Shown here: piece after piece, positions 1 to 11,700 of the stretch
Numbering within the stretch: position 1 is the first letter of the stretch
How the letters are laid out: each line of letters opens with the position of its first letter
Assembly: GCF_001039355.2 (NCBI RefSeq)
Contig: NW_019773855.1
Location: 1 to 33,918, forward strand
From: Lingula anatina
Lineage: Eukaryota > Brachiopoda > Lingulata > Lingulida > Lingulidae
Direction: 5' to 3'
DNA length: 33,918 nt
Translations under genes and position numbers: made by a program
Notes under the pieces: generated by a model
Told to the model about the DNA's origin: nothing
Databases searched by the model: none
Seen by the model: only the letters and a program-made list of their open reading frames with translations

Positions 1-909
1 TAAAGAGGGTGAATCTCACAAAAGTCTATACAATTTTGGAAACAAAAAAATCCACGAGAAATCTTCCAGACTGAATTTAGCACTTCCAAATTATTAATAT
101 ATCTTTTATGATAGTAATAAGAAAAAAAAAACCAAATCAGACCAACATCTGAAGACTTGAAAACCATGAAAACTAAATTTAATTGAAATAACTGCTGATC
201 CATCCCCTATTTTCCAGCCTCATTTGCAGATAACTTGCCACTGCATCAGGCCTGGCTGGCGACACCGGCCCCTATTAGCCACGGGATAGTGGCGACTGTG
301 TTGGAAGACCAGACATCATGAAGCAGTATTATCAGCAGAAGAGCTTGATACTAAGGAGCCACATATTAGAATGTGAGAAAGGTTTATCAGTGGAAGACAG
401 TGGGTGGAAAGTGCCACACACCCCTGCTACTACAGACAAGACTTGCTAGCCATCCACCCTGCAACTTTTCATCTCGATGGCCTTGATATCAATCTGCTCA
501 ACCCGAAGGCAGCATTACAAATGTTTCTGGACGTCTGATACAATTTTTGAGTTGCATGCCTCATAATGGGGCCATTGAAATGTCTGATACAATGTGTGGC
601 AGACAGCAAGTCTTATCTCTTCTCTATCCTAGATGATGCTTTGTTACTGCACATCTCCCTAGCTCACTCCATGCCTTGTTTACTATGCAACCGGTGGTAG
701 AAAAAACACAGCACAGCAATATACTGTAAAACACTCTCATTCCAAGTGGTTTATTTCAAATCTTAAAAACCGTTAAACTTTGGAAAAACGTTACGGAACT
801 AGCAATGCTGCTGAATAATCAAGCAAATGATGGTCACAGTTCAAAACAAAATATTCACCACCTTTTTATGACTGTTTAAATTAAGACTGGGGAAAAAATG
901 AATACTCAC
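1..909. other. Intronic sequence of the SynGAP-family gene
   Basis: No exon continuing the gene is recognisable here. Around 230-535 there is a less AT-rich stretch. The plus frame that begins at 319 is interrupted by only one stop before 534, but its peptide matches nothing I recognise, so it is at most a decayed repeat. Confidence 0.5.
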
Positions 910-1025
910 GATTCACTCCCATCCAGAGCTCCAGGTGCTGTTCTTTTTCTGTCAAGTTTTGTGGCACTCTTGGTCCTCTTCAATGTCCCCTTAAGGGTCT
1001 TTTTGCTGAAGAAATTCTGTATGCT
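910..1025 (-). CDS. SynGAP-family gene, third coding exon (KRTKS motif)
   Basis: The minus-strand acceptor CTCTCCAG precedes base 1025 and the donor GTGAGT follows 910. The exon is 116 nt, enters in phase 0 and exits in phase 2. It encodes S-I-Q-N-F-F-S-K-K-T, then L-K-G-T-L-K-R-T-K-S and K-L-D-R. This is the most diagnostic block in the gene and parallels F-F-S-K-R-L-K-G-S-I-K-R-T-K-S in RASAL2. The following exon is not found in bases 1-909. Confidence 0.85.
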
Positions 1026-4000
1026 CTGGAGAGGAGAAAAATAATGGCCATTTAGCCCATAGTTGCAAATGATAATCATTTGTATCTTAGCTACAGGAGG
1101 GTTGCACTGATGCGTACCAACAACTATTACTCGGTGCAAAAATGTCCTTTATCATACTAAAACCTTTCTAACTGCACGGATAAACTTCTCTCTCAGTTAT
1201 TCTTAAATATATGAATGTAAAATCACCTTTTTTATCCCAAGAATCACTTACACGTTCAATCCTATATACCCGATTGAGAGATAAGTTTGAAGTTTAACTG
1301 CTGTAAGTTGCATGTGTTTCATAAAGGTGCCATTCACATCATTTAAATTCATTATCCTAATGTCCAAGAAATACTACATTGAATTTTGCCAGTTGACACA
1401 AAATAAGGGAAATAAGTGCTCAATTTTACATGAATGCACTGAAAAGCTAATGAAATTGAAGAACGTTTTCACAAGCTCAACATTCTTTTTGTATTCATCA
1501 TTTTACGCTGATAATTGTGTATATAACTCTAATGCATTTTACAAATGCATTCTGGAAAAGCTCTAATCCTAAAATTGAGACAAAAAGTCAACACAGAGAA
1601 CAATATCAAAAGCTGAAAATTTTAAAAACAAATAAACAGCATACCTTCACTGCCTAGCCCATGGATCGAACAATCTAATGTCTACAAATAAGAGAATGTC
1701 AGAACTCTTGGAGTCCCTTCTCCTTCTTAAATACCTACAAAGTTTTAACGCACCACAAGGTCCTTGAAATGAGATTTGGACAAGAAACCACAGGCGTCAG
1801 GGGCACTAGCTCACTTTTCATCCAATTAATGAAAAATCTTTGAACTTTCAGAAGAAACAACCAGTGGCCAGGGAGATTCACCAGTAGATGGCATAATGGC
1901 AGCTGATCAAGAAAAAAACCCTAAGCCAAGATTCACCTAGGAAGTGTCACTCCTCTTTGATCTTTGCAGATATTTCAGACATTTCAACAGAAGATGCTAC
2001 AGTAATTGAGTTTTTACTGTAAAATTAAATAAACTTGATAATATGCTTCTTTGCCATATCAACTAGAAATAAAATACTGCAGGAATGCTGGACTTCAAGA
2101 GCCCAAGAGCGTTCTGCAACCCCTGTGTGAACCACCTAGTGCACAAACAACCTTTGATCTGTCATGATCTTACAGATAACCAACAAGGAAGATCCAGCGG
2201 GCAAATTGCAAACGTCAAATATCTCCAATTCCACCTAAACTTAAAACGATAAAATGATAAAAATTAAAGCCCCTATGACAAGACGTACTACATCCAAATT
2301 CTATCAAAACAGAAAGACAACACTGGTGGAATGCAGGACTTAGGATGATGTTTTAGACCAAGCAAGCAGGCAGGCAGTATGTTACATCTTGGGCAGGCTT
2401 TCTTTGATCCTGCCACTACAGAGGGCACCAAAGGCCGACAGCACCTCTGAACTCAGTCAGGCAGCTGGTAGTAACCCAGGGTGCACCTGTCCCTTTGGTC
2501 TTATCATACATAGAATACTACTGCCCCTTTACTGGCATCAACTCCCTTTGTGAACTTGCACTACAAATTACTCTGGCTTGGATCCAAGGTATCACATCTA
2601 ACTTTTACAAAGGGAAAATATTTAAAACCAAAAAGAAAAGAAAGTTCATAGATGAGACCAGGGGAGGAGCTCGACTAGTTAAAAGTTAGTGACTAATAGT
2701 TTGTTTTCCTCCATCTCTTTTTCTTCTATGACTTCTTAACTGCCACAAATTGATTTCAGATTACTTTACAAAGCCTAGATGGTATGGTTACCTTAATGCA
2801 TCATAATTCTACCATGGCTCCCTAACCAGATTGTGAAACACTTACTTGTGAAGGCAGCCTATAAAATCTAATGCAATATTAAAGATGGATCCTTTATAGT
2901 CTGACAATTACAGCAGCCTTGACTGTTCCTTTTATCAAGGTACATTGTCCTAGGACTTTGATACCAGACTAAAAGCCACGCTTCATCAGTTTCCATGAAT
3001 TATTAGCTGTCAGAGTTACACTGAAAATAAAACACTGTACTCAAATGCCTTTTGTGGTCAATCCAGGTATTTGATTTTTTTCTGACAATGTGCATGAAAA
3101 GAGTCTCCTCTCATCATTGATGTTCACCTTGTTGCTTAACTCAGTCATCAATATAAAAAAAACCTTACCTGAAGAGCTCAATAAAACTGAAAAGTCTCTG
3201 CAAGAAAAAAAACCTATCACATTCCAAGCCAAAAGCAGGTGATCGATTCTTTCTCTGGAGATTTTCCAAGCAGGTGAGCGCTGTAATCCAAGTCAATATC
3301 CTCGCTGTTAATCTACACAAATCCCTGCTGCTAATCCAGTAATAGTTCAAAAAGTCACACAGACAAGAAAAAAAATCTCTGTTCCTAGTTTGGGTCTAAG
3401 CCTCCCCTTGGTAATGATCAGTTCCAGCCCACTAGAAGCACATACACACACGCGCGTGTGCACATTTATTCAGTCCTCTATCTCTCTCACCAGAAACAAA
3501 TTAACCACTGGAAAATATACAATCTCATTCATTCTCCAGACCTCTTAGTATCTTAATCCCTCCTAAACAAGTTTACTGCTCGTGGACAAACAGAGACATT
3601 CTTGGCCACAATACTCCACCAGGGGGGTTGTCAGGTATCTGGAGGTCAGTCTCCCCCCTCCCTAACACTAGCAGACTGCACAGTGATGGTGTCTCAATGA
3701 CAGCCAATAGAACAGTTCAGGAGGTGAATGTTTACAACATGACAGTGATATTGGCAATTTAGGGTCCAACCTGGGCCAGTTTTCACAAGGGAAGTTGAGA
3801 TTGAAAAATTGGCCTTCACTTTAACACCAAGATTTTAGTATACTCTGTCCCTAGATAATAGTATTCCAATTTAAAAAAATGTTGTGCCTGTTTCATATCT
3901 ATATTAACACATGGCTTATGTTTCAAACCAACATCTATTGTAGGTGGTCTGCTGCTGTCTTGAAATGAAACAAAAGTAAAGACCAATTTTCGGGCCAAAG

Positions 4001-7000
4001 CTCCTTTGTTAAACAGGCCTCGGGTCCCAGTCATAACCCTAAGTGCCCAGTATCTATGACATGTATAAAATGACCATGAGTCTTAAGAGGTTGACAAAAG
4101 ATCTGAAGGGGAAATTTTGAAGTGAGGTAGACATGTGTAGGCAAATGTCTATATTTCAAGGCACCAAAGAGCAATTAATATTTCTTTAGCAACCTCTGTA
4201 AACTGTACAGTATCTGCGGAACTGTACGAATTGATTTTTTTTTCTTTAGTTTTGCTTGGAGAAATAGTTAAAGTTACCTAGCCAATTTCTCACAGTACAA
4301 AAGTAATTTCCAGTGTGTTAGCCTTGAATACAAATACAAAAATATATAAAGAACTAAGTATCTAACATTTATACTACACCTTATGTAGCAACCTCGCTGT
4401 TCATGTTCAGAGAAAAGGCAGGGTTTAATAACAGCAACAAAATGGACAGGTACATTTCTCACAAATAAAACATTAGCAATGAATAAAATATGATGCCAAG
4501 GGCCTCCATCTCGACAAGCGGTGACAATTAAATCTGAGACAACTTGGAGCTATTGACAATAGGTGTCTCCAATTTTATGGACGCTCTCTTTTAACCATCC
4601 TAGACATTATGAGGGTCATAAGTCAGTACTATTATCACAAACCAATTCTATCTCCCACCGCTAGTTCAGATTTGTGGGGAAATTAAATTTAATTGTTGGC
4701 CAATTGCACTCACTTCAAGGGGCTCTACTACACTGCAGTGGCAGGGAGCAAATTTTAACATTTATACATCCCACTCCTAGCTTTTTAAACCTGTAGTTTC
4801 AAGTAATTTCCATCCATTAAATGCACATACGCTAGTTTGTTCAGAAAACAAATCATATGAGTTGCAAATGCTTGTAAACAGTCATTTTATAAGATAATTA
4901 TCTGGTCTCTAAAAATACCTATGATTATTTTTTATTTTTCTGGTAGTTGTGGTGGTGGTGGTGGTGGGGGGAGGGGCAGTTTCTCTGATGAACACTCAAG
5001 GTTTCTCAGCCCTTGATATGTGATAATACGAAATAGTTCCTTTTTTGCAGCAAGATAGCATGATGACTGGATGTTCTCCAGTTCACCTCACAACTAACAC
5101 ATTTATAACCTGAAGGCATAAACACCACCATTCTGAACACATGACTATGATGTACTGAGTACAGGTCAAAGAAATGCATTCACTCCAGTGCCTTAGATGA
5201 ACTGATGCAGTAAAATAATGCAACATTATCAGATCAATGTGAAGTAGAATGTTAATATTTGTGAAATCTATCAAATTGAAAAAATATATACGTATCTAGA
5301 CACCAACCTTTACATCCCTTAACTCTTGACAAATTATTTTTAAAAATTTCAACAAATTCTCTCATGTTAATAATTTTGAAAGGTTTAGAGTAGAAGGAAC
5401 TAAAAAGATTATCTTAATAGTAATTATTTTTTTACATATCATTGACATAAAGCCTGGTACCAGTATGGATATTTGTGCTGTACCTATCAACCCAAAGATT
5501 ATCAATACAATTATTATCAACACAAGCGTAAATTTGTTCACTTCTCACCGATATCCCGACCATGTTCAAAGCTTTACTTCCATCATAATTCCACATAACA
5601 GCAATTTATTATGCAATTATTGAACTAGAGCCATTTGTTCCCTTAATTAACATCAGTCAATAAATGCTGGACTTGCTTCTGACCATGATAATTTTGGAAG
5701 AAATGGACAGGGAACTGATCAAAAATACATTTTATAGTTTTTTCCAGCTTAAGGTCCTTTAACAACTGGCAGACATCATGTGTGACAAAAATCAATTTCA
5801 TGTGAATTCTGGATTCTTTAGCCATTATAGCCTTATCCAGAGAATAAAAAAATATGAAACAGAAATCACATTTTTGTTTCTGCCTTCCCAGGGTGAACAA
5901 GACTGGCCAGATTGATCTCATTTTGGAAAGAAAAATAGATCAACAAAGAGCGAATTCAAGTATATTATTGATGATACAATCTTAGATGAACTGTTTGTTG
6001 TTCTAGCTGTAGGCGGGCCAGTGCATTTGGGAGGATGGTGGCCATATTTGGTGAATTTTTACTCGTGGATGGTTTCAGGTTAAAATTCATTTCCGTCAGT
6101 AGTTTGAAGGTTCAATTTATAGAGATTCTTCAGTATAAATGTCATTTTCTTTAGCAAGTAAAACAAATCGCATTAATCTCAAATAAGTACCTAAAGAAAA
6201 ATGAACTTTTTTACAGTTCCCATTTTTGCTGGCTGGTCATGTAGCCACTGGGTATTGAGATTTTTTTTAGAAAATTGGTGAGCAGATTGTTTTTTTGAGC
6301 AAATCATCAGTGATATATACTTTAACTCTCTTATGAGTTTTTCAAGAATGTTCAAATACAACATTAAGTAAATATCCAATCTATATCATTGACAGCAATC
6401 TCAAAGACAGCCCAAAGACCTGGTCCATAATTTTCCTCAACAACTTTTAATGAGGGGATACTGAAGGAAAAAGTTTCACTACATTCTGGGGCAAGTCCCA
6501 AGTAAGCACCCTTACCGATAGTTTGAATGTGCCAGAGGTGGCGTCCATGTTATCCTCCAGGCTGCGGGACACCATGGGCAGACTGCCGCGGCGCTCTAGT
6601 TTACCCACTGCTTTTTCATATGATGAATCTGGAAAACAATATATCAAACAATGAAATTTTCAATTGTCACATTTTCATATCAAACATAATTTGTCCAAAT
6701 TTGTCTGTTTTTCCTAGCAGACTTTTGGTGTGGATCTGCAAAATTATAAAGTAAATCTTGAATTGCTTATAGTTCTATGAAGAATTCTGACATCTCATTA
6801 TATCTAGCATCTGAAATGTGAAGGCTGTTTGTTGTCTGCATCTGAAACAAGGAAAAACAGTGTTTAAGAGCAATCCTCTGAAATATTAAAATATATCCGG
6901 CACACCTACATTTCAGTTCACTATTTCCAAGCAGCAACCTCTATACTAGTAATATCATAACTATCCTGCCTTGCCAGGCAAATGCCAGGAACAGAGAGAT

Positions 7001-8583
7001 ATCCTCTTTGGCATTATCTCAGAATAGTTATGGCACTTTCTTCAGACAAGAAAACCCCTGTGCTCCCCACAGATAAATAAATAGAAAACACCAGACCAAT
7101 AAATACCTGTTGTACTAGAATAGAAATTCCTAATGGAGAATGAAAAAAAAAAAACTTTCACACAAGTCCTAAATCTTCAGGTAAATGCAGGTAGCACGAA
7201 ACCAAGGGAGGGCAGATTTTACCTGGACTGCTAACTTACATGGTGATAATGGCAAGTTTGACAAAAGCAGCTACATTAAACTCTCATAAATATCTCCTCT
7301 TTTAACTTCCAACTTGGAGATCGTGTTAATCCTCTTGAAGCAAATCTAGTCTTGAAAAATCCCACATGATAATCAGATCCAGAAAAACAGTATCATTAAG
7401 GTAGCTTACAAATGGGCTGTAACATCCACACACCTCAGCTTGTTATCTGAAATTCGTCAATACACCCAGTTTATCCCTTTGCTCTTAAAGCAATGAGGGT
7501 CAAGTATGTAATGAGCTCAGTAATTCTACCAAACGAAGAATGCACATTATATGTGAGTGTGCATGCTTCTAGTGTGTGTACATAGATTCTGTACTGATGG
7601 CTGACAAGACAATGTCAAGGAAAATAACTCAAAACCTTTGAATTTCCATTACCCCACTACCCCCTTAAAATTCCTTTCCTTATGCTTCCTTTTTTATTTC
7701 AGAAACCAAGTTTTCATGTATTCCTATCTCTTCCCCAAAAAGTGAACCAGTCTGCATAACTGTTGTCTGGTCAGTTGGCTGTGATTGACAGACCAGTTGT
7801 AGAACACCATTCACCATTCCTGGTATTACCTGGACTGTACGTCCTGTATGTCTACATACCTTCTTCTTCCATTTTTACACAAAAAAAGATGCTGTGTGCT
7901 CAGTCAAGGTTGCCACGGCAACACCAGAGTCCACTGCTCCATCATTGCATGTTCCTCATTCACTGACAGTGGTTTTGAATCTGAAGCCCCTGGCTGTACA
8001 TGCAAGCACATAACACAGCTGGTTCCTCTAGACTGTTATTAATATGCATGTTCAGGGCTCTATCTTTATCACATCTCCAGAAGACTTGGATATTGCATGT
8101 TCTGTTACATTCTCCCGACTTTTTACTCATGCAGAAAAAAAGGTTTTTGACCCAAGGAAGGAAATTATAATTGCAGCAACACTATGTTAATTTTTTCTTG
8201 TCTTTTCCTTTTCTTTTCCTTGAAACTATGAACAAATGAATGGGCATCTAGTTTTCCAATTTCAAGATGGAAATACATATGGGAAAAACTTTCTTCTATG
8301 TGTTCTTTGCAATACTGGTTTTCAAGGCATGCAGTTAGGTAAAAATCAATCAAAACATTTGATTCCTTTAAACCTACTGAGAACTTAGTTTCTAATAATA
8401 TCTTTGTTGTCTGCTATGAGTGTTTTCTCATCAAGCTCTGAACTTAAACTTTTTCATTGCCTCTCAAGCACACAACTTACATAAATCTGTATCCTGCCAT
8501 TTCATATCAGTCTTTTCTCGATCAGATTTACTGTAGCGTTCAGACTTGAAGTAGCGTCTCCAGGTATGCCACATGACGGCCAT
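910..8583 (-). CDS. 5' part of a SynGAP/RASAL2/DAB2IP-family Ras GTPase-activating protein gene (partial)
   Basis: Family members are cytoplasmic or membrane-associated proteins that stimulate GTP hydrolysis by Ras/Rap. They carry a split PH domain, a C2 domain, a RasGAP domain and a C-terminal coiled coil. Three minus-strand exons join as 8583-8481, 6628-6516 and 1025-910 with phases 1, 0 and then 2 at the left edge, giving about 110 residues. Residues 77-98 contain F-F-S-K-K, then L-K-G-T-L-K-R-T-K-S and K-L-D-R. This matches the conserved block just before the second half of the PH region in SynGAP, RASAL2 and DAB2IP. The preceding exon (K-L-E-R-R-G-S, then E-D-N-M-D-A-T-S, F-K-L-S) resembles the RASAL2 segment upstream of that block. 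All catalytic parts must lie left of base 1. The short leader resembles the short vertebrate isoforms without the N-terminal PH half. Family assignment is strong; which vertebrate paralogue it corresponds to is not decided. Confidence 0.82.
1026..6515. other. Large SynGAP-family intron
   Basis: About 5.5 kb between coding exons. The short ORFs on both strands have no recognisable content or splice-site support. It contains simple tracts such as a CA/CG/TG alternation near 3443-3462 and a GGT repeat with a G-run near 4946-4976. No gene or RNA is seen. Confidence 0.6.
6516..6628 (-). CDS. SynGAP-family gene, second coding exon
   Basis: The minus-strand acceptor TTTTCCAG precedes base 6628 and the donor GTAAGG follows 6516. 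The exon is 113 nt, enters in phase 1 and leaves in phase 0. It encodes S-S-Y-E-K-A-V-G-K-L-E-R-R-G-S-L, then a segment ending in G-T-F-K-L-S. It is clearly more GC-rich than its flanks. R-R-G-S-L fits a basophilic kinase or 14-3-3 type site, and RASAL2 has a similar R-R-R-S-I in the equivalent place. Confidence 0.78.
6629..8480. other. SynGAP-family intron 1
   Basis: About 1.85 kb between the first and second coding exons, with no further exon recognised. Apart from an RFX-type palindrome at 7909-7922, it is ordinary AT-rich sequence. Confidence 0.55.
7909..7922. promoter_or_regulatory. RFX-type X-box palindrome
   Basis: The sequence GTTGCCACGGCAAC is two perfect inverted RFX half-sites (GTTGCC / GGCAAC) separated by two bases. 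It lies in the first intron of the SynGAP-family gene, about 660 bp downstream of its ATG. Function is inferred from the motif alone. Confidence 0.45.
8481..8583 (-). CDS. SynGAP-family gene, first coding exon
   Basis: The ATG at 8583-8581 sits in a good Kozak context (A at -3, G at +4). It opens 34 codons beginning M-A-V-M-W-H-T-W-R-R-Y-F-K, a basic aromatic leader, followed by a strong GTAAGT donor just below 8481. The exon ends in phase 1, exactly what the exon at 6628-6516 needs, and the split codon becomes Tyr. It is recognised by reading frame, start context, donor strength and phase match rather than by homology. An exon further upstream or an alternative first exon cannot be excluded. 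Confidence 0.65.
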
Positions 8584-8751
8584 TGTTGGCCTAGCTCTGA
8601 TCTTCCACACAGAACAATCTTCCAGCAAGGCTCCCTACTACCTGACATCACCTGGACTGGACTGGGAGATTACAGACTCTTTTTACCCTCCCTGCCTGAT
8701 TTAATTTACACCAATCTATAACAAGACCAGCCCTGGTAGGTACACAGGTTT

Positions 8752-8765
8752 GTTACCATGGAAAC
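8752..8765. promoter_or_regulatory. X-box-like RFX site upstream of the SynGAP-family ATG
   Basis: GTTACCATGGAAAC fits the degenerate X-box consensus RYYNYYWTRRNRAC at every position. It lies 169-182 bp upstream of the proposed ATG and directly abuts the TATA-like run. X-boxes typically sit at this distance in RFX-controlled genes, many of them ciliary or neuronal. Binding is not shown. Confidence 0.4.
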
Positions 8766-8766
8766 G

Positions 8767-8777
8767 TTATATATATA
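8767..8777 (-). promoter_or_regulatory. TATA-like run, possible SynGAP-family promoter
   Basis: TTATATATATA lies about 185 bp upstream of the proposed ATG, next to the X-box-like site, so a start site near 8740 would give a 5' UTR of about 155 nt. AT-rich runs are common here, so this is suggestive only. Confidence 0.25.
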
Positions 8778-8783
8778 CTGGTC

Positions 8784-11700
8784 AACACCCCTGGACTGGA
8801 CTTGTTTACATGATCCTGTAGACTACCTTTCTTGCGTAAACACACATTTTTTAGCAGCTTTCAAAACATCTTAATCTCTTACTCTTCTGTGCTAAACAGT
8901 CATTCTTTTCACATTAAAAGTTACCGAAGACACTTAAGTGTAAACATAAAAAACTTAAAGATGGAACATAATTTACAGTGATATCCATCTTCCCTCTTGC
9001 TCCACCAAACACCCTACCCCTCCTTCCCCAAAATCATACTATTCCAGACCCAGACTTTTAGCTGTTCCAGGAACTGTTAAAGCCACTAAGATGTTATCAA
9101 AGCTTTGGTTAATCAGCTGGGGGTGTACTTCCCAGGGTCCTTTACCTGTAATATATACCTGGACACACACACACATACACATATACACACATGTTCACAG
9201 AACTCTCATGTAACTAACACCCATTAACTAATCATCTTGATCCTTAACATATCACCTCCTGATGCTCTTTATTTATACCTTCACAAACACTGATACCGTT
9301 TTCTCACTGATATAATCACTGATCAGTTGTACAATAATATTATAAGTAAATATACTTTCAGACCAGAAATGATATTCTTACTGTTTTAAATTAATACACA
9401 CGTTTAGCCTTACCTCTGGTTCAAACATGAATTACATGCTCATAAAGATCATCACAGCAGTAGTGTATTTGGCTATATTGAATTTTCACAATTAAACTTT
9501 ATATCACTTGGAACGGAATGAAATAAGGGTCAGACTATAAAGATCATCCCTAATGTCAAAAGAGATAACACAATTATCACACAGTGCAAAAAATGTACGA
9601 TTTTCTGTTGTAGTTTTGAAGGGGCATCAATTCTGATTGCGCTTTCTGAAACTGATCAGTACAAGCACTTCCTGGCAGATAGTTATTAAATTAGTCTCTC
9701 ACTTTATAAAGGTCCCAAGTGGACGGTCATAAAACCATCAGTGTCCACCCTGTACAATCTTCTCAGAAAATCTCATTAGGAGTAGATATTCTTCCATAAT
9801 TTAATGACATGTTAAATCATCCCATAAATAAATGCTTTTCAATGTATTTCAGCAAATGTAAAATTAACATACATAGCACATATCAAACTAGAAAAGGAGA
9901 GTATAAACCTCTTTCAAGACAGCTTAATTCTCATTTAATTTTAAAGTCAACTGATTAACAGATCAATACCAAAATCTCTCTGATTTCAAGTTAACCCACA
10001 TCATAGCTTTCCTACAAAAGTTTATCAAAATCCATCTGTAACTTTCTCAGTTAGGACATTTCTTAAGGAAAAAAAGGATAAATGGTTCCATCACTGTACC
10101 AGTTACTCTGATAATAAGGAGATTATGGGTGAATTGTAATATTCACTTTCTCCATAAAATCAACACACAGAACATAAATCTAGGCACACCAAGTATTTGA
10201 TACTGTATAGTAACACCATTAGGGTGTTGGTGGATATAGCCTTGCCATTGAGAATCATTACTTAAACTGCCCACTGCAGTTATATTATACAACCCAACAA
10301 GAAGATTTCAGAATTTGTAAATGCTATTACCTTTGCAGGATTATTATTACCACCACAATTAACCTGCCACGCTGTAGTCAATATATTCCCATGCCTCAAC
10401 CAGTAGTAAGTACTAGTTATGTCACGCTAGTCTTCATAGTGGGTGTAACTGTGTCACCTGTTGATTGCCAAAAAACTTTGATACTTTACTCTGCTGGGGA
10501 GTCTATTTCTTAATCCTTGAGATATTTTGGATTCCCCAAGTGATACACACCTTCATTAATAAGGTACATACATGGAAGTTAACATCCAACACACCATTGC
10601 AGGAAAAACTAACTCTGCTTCATCATCTCTGTCATGGTCTTGGTTAGTCTGTTGTCACCTAGTCAATATCACAGAGTCATTTGTTGACTAGTAATGACTA
10701 TTATCCTTTTACTGCTGCTGCAGCTAAATACTTTCCTGATTTCCAATCAAGCTTTGGTTGAGCAAAACAACTGTATGTGACAAGTCACAGCTTCAATCAG
10801 CCTAAACAGGACCCTAATCACACACTTAATGATACTTAATTAAGGTAATTAACAAAATATCAATCCCATCTGTGTTTAGTTTACATACTGACCAATCAAA
10901 ATGAAGTATTTTCCCTCCTTGACATGCAATAATGTTCACGTCTTAATCAATGCCAGCTATTAATTAACAGGTCCAAGAATAATCTATTAATAGATAGAAA
11001 GCTGGCCACAGGGGAATGAATTACAGGACATGGTGCTTGTCCACTCTCAAGGGCAAGGATCAATAATTTCAGACCTTTATTATACAAACTAATTGATTCA
11101 TCTGAAAGATTGCTAACATCAATTTAACTGCAAATAAATGTTGTATCCAAAAACTACATGCTCAATGTTACCATGGCCCATAGGAGCCTACGCGTGCGTC
11201 TTTTAGACGCCCCTTTACATGCGAAAACGACAAGGCCTAAGCCGAGTTCGTCTTTTACTACAGAGCTTTGAGAGCCGAAAATGGCATGGCTGTGTCTCTT
11301 TCGCCACTTACTGAACTCCAGAGATGCGAGATTAACACGACCCATGTCGCGTTTGTCTCTCAAAAGACACTGTTATAAAACATGAAATAGGCATTACGTG
11401 TGATTTTCGCAGCTGAATAAGTAGACCCTTATAAACGAAGTTGACGTGACCTTAGAGTCATGTCGCTTTCAACTTTTACAAACCTCCAACAAAATCTATC
11501 TCCACACAGACGCGCGCGACATGTACTATTGGACATGGGTNACAATGTAATTATTCAAGATTTGTTCATTTAAAAAACTCCTATAAAGCAGGATGGAAAG
11601 AATGACATCTGGCTTTATTCTCTAAGTATTTGCATCCAAGTAAGACTCCACTGAATGTGCTAACAACCATTAAATTCAAGCTATCGACTGTAAGTGAAAA

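Noticed and set aside
319-534. Possible coding remnant with one internal stop (H-E-A-V-L-S-A-E-E-L ...)
   Set aside because: No recognisable family, no splice sites, and plus strand inside an intron of a minus-strand gene; left as unexplained intron sequence.
7763-8042. Two overlapping plus-strand ORFs in SynGAP-family intron 1
   Set aside because: Short, no domain, and the first ones begin at non-ATG codons; consistent with chance.
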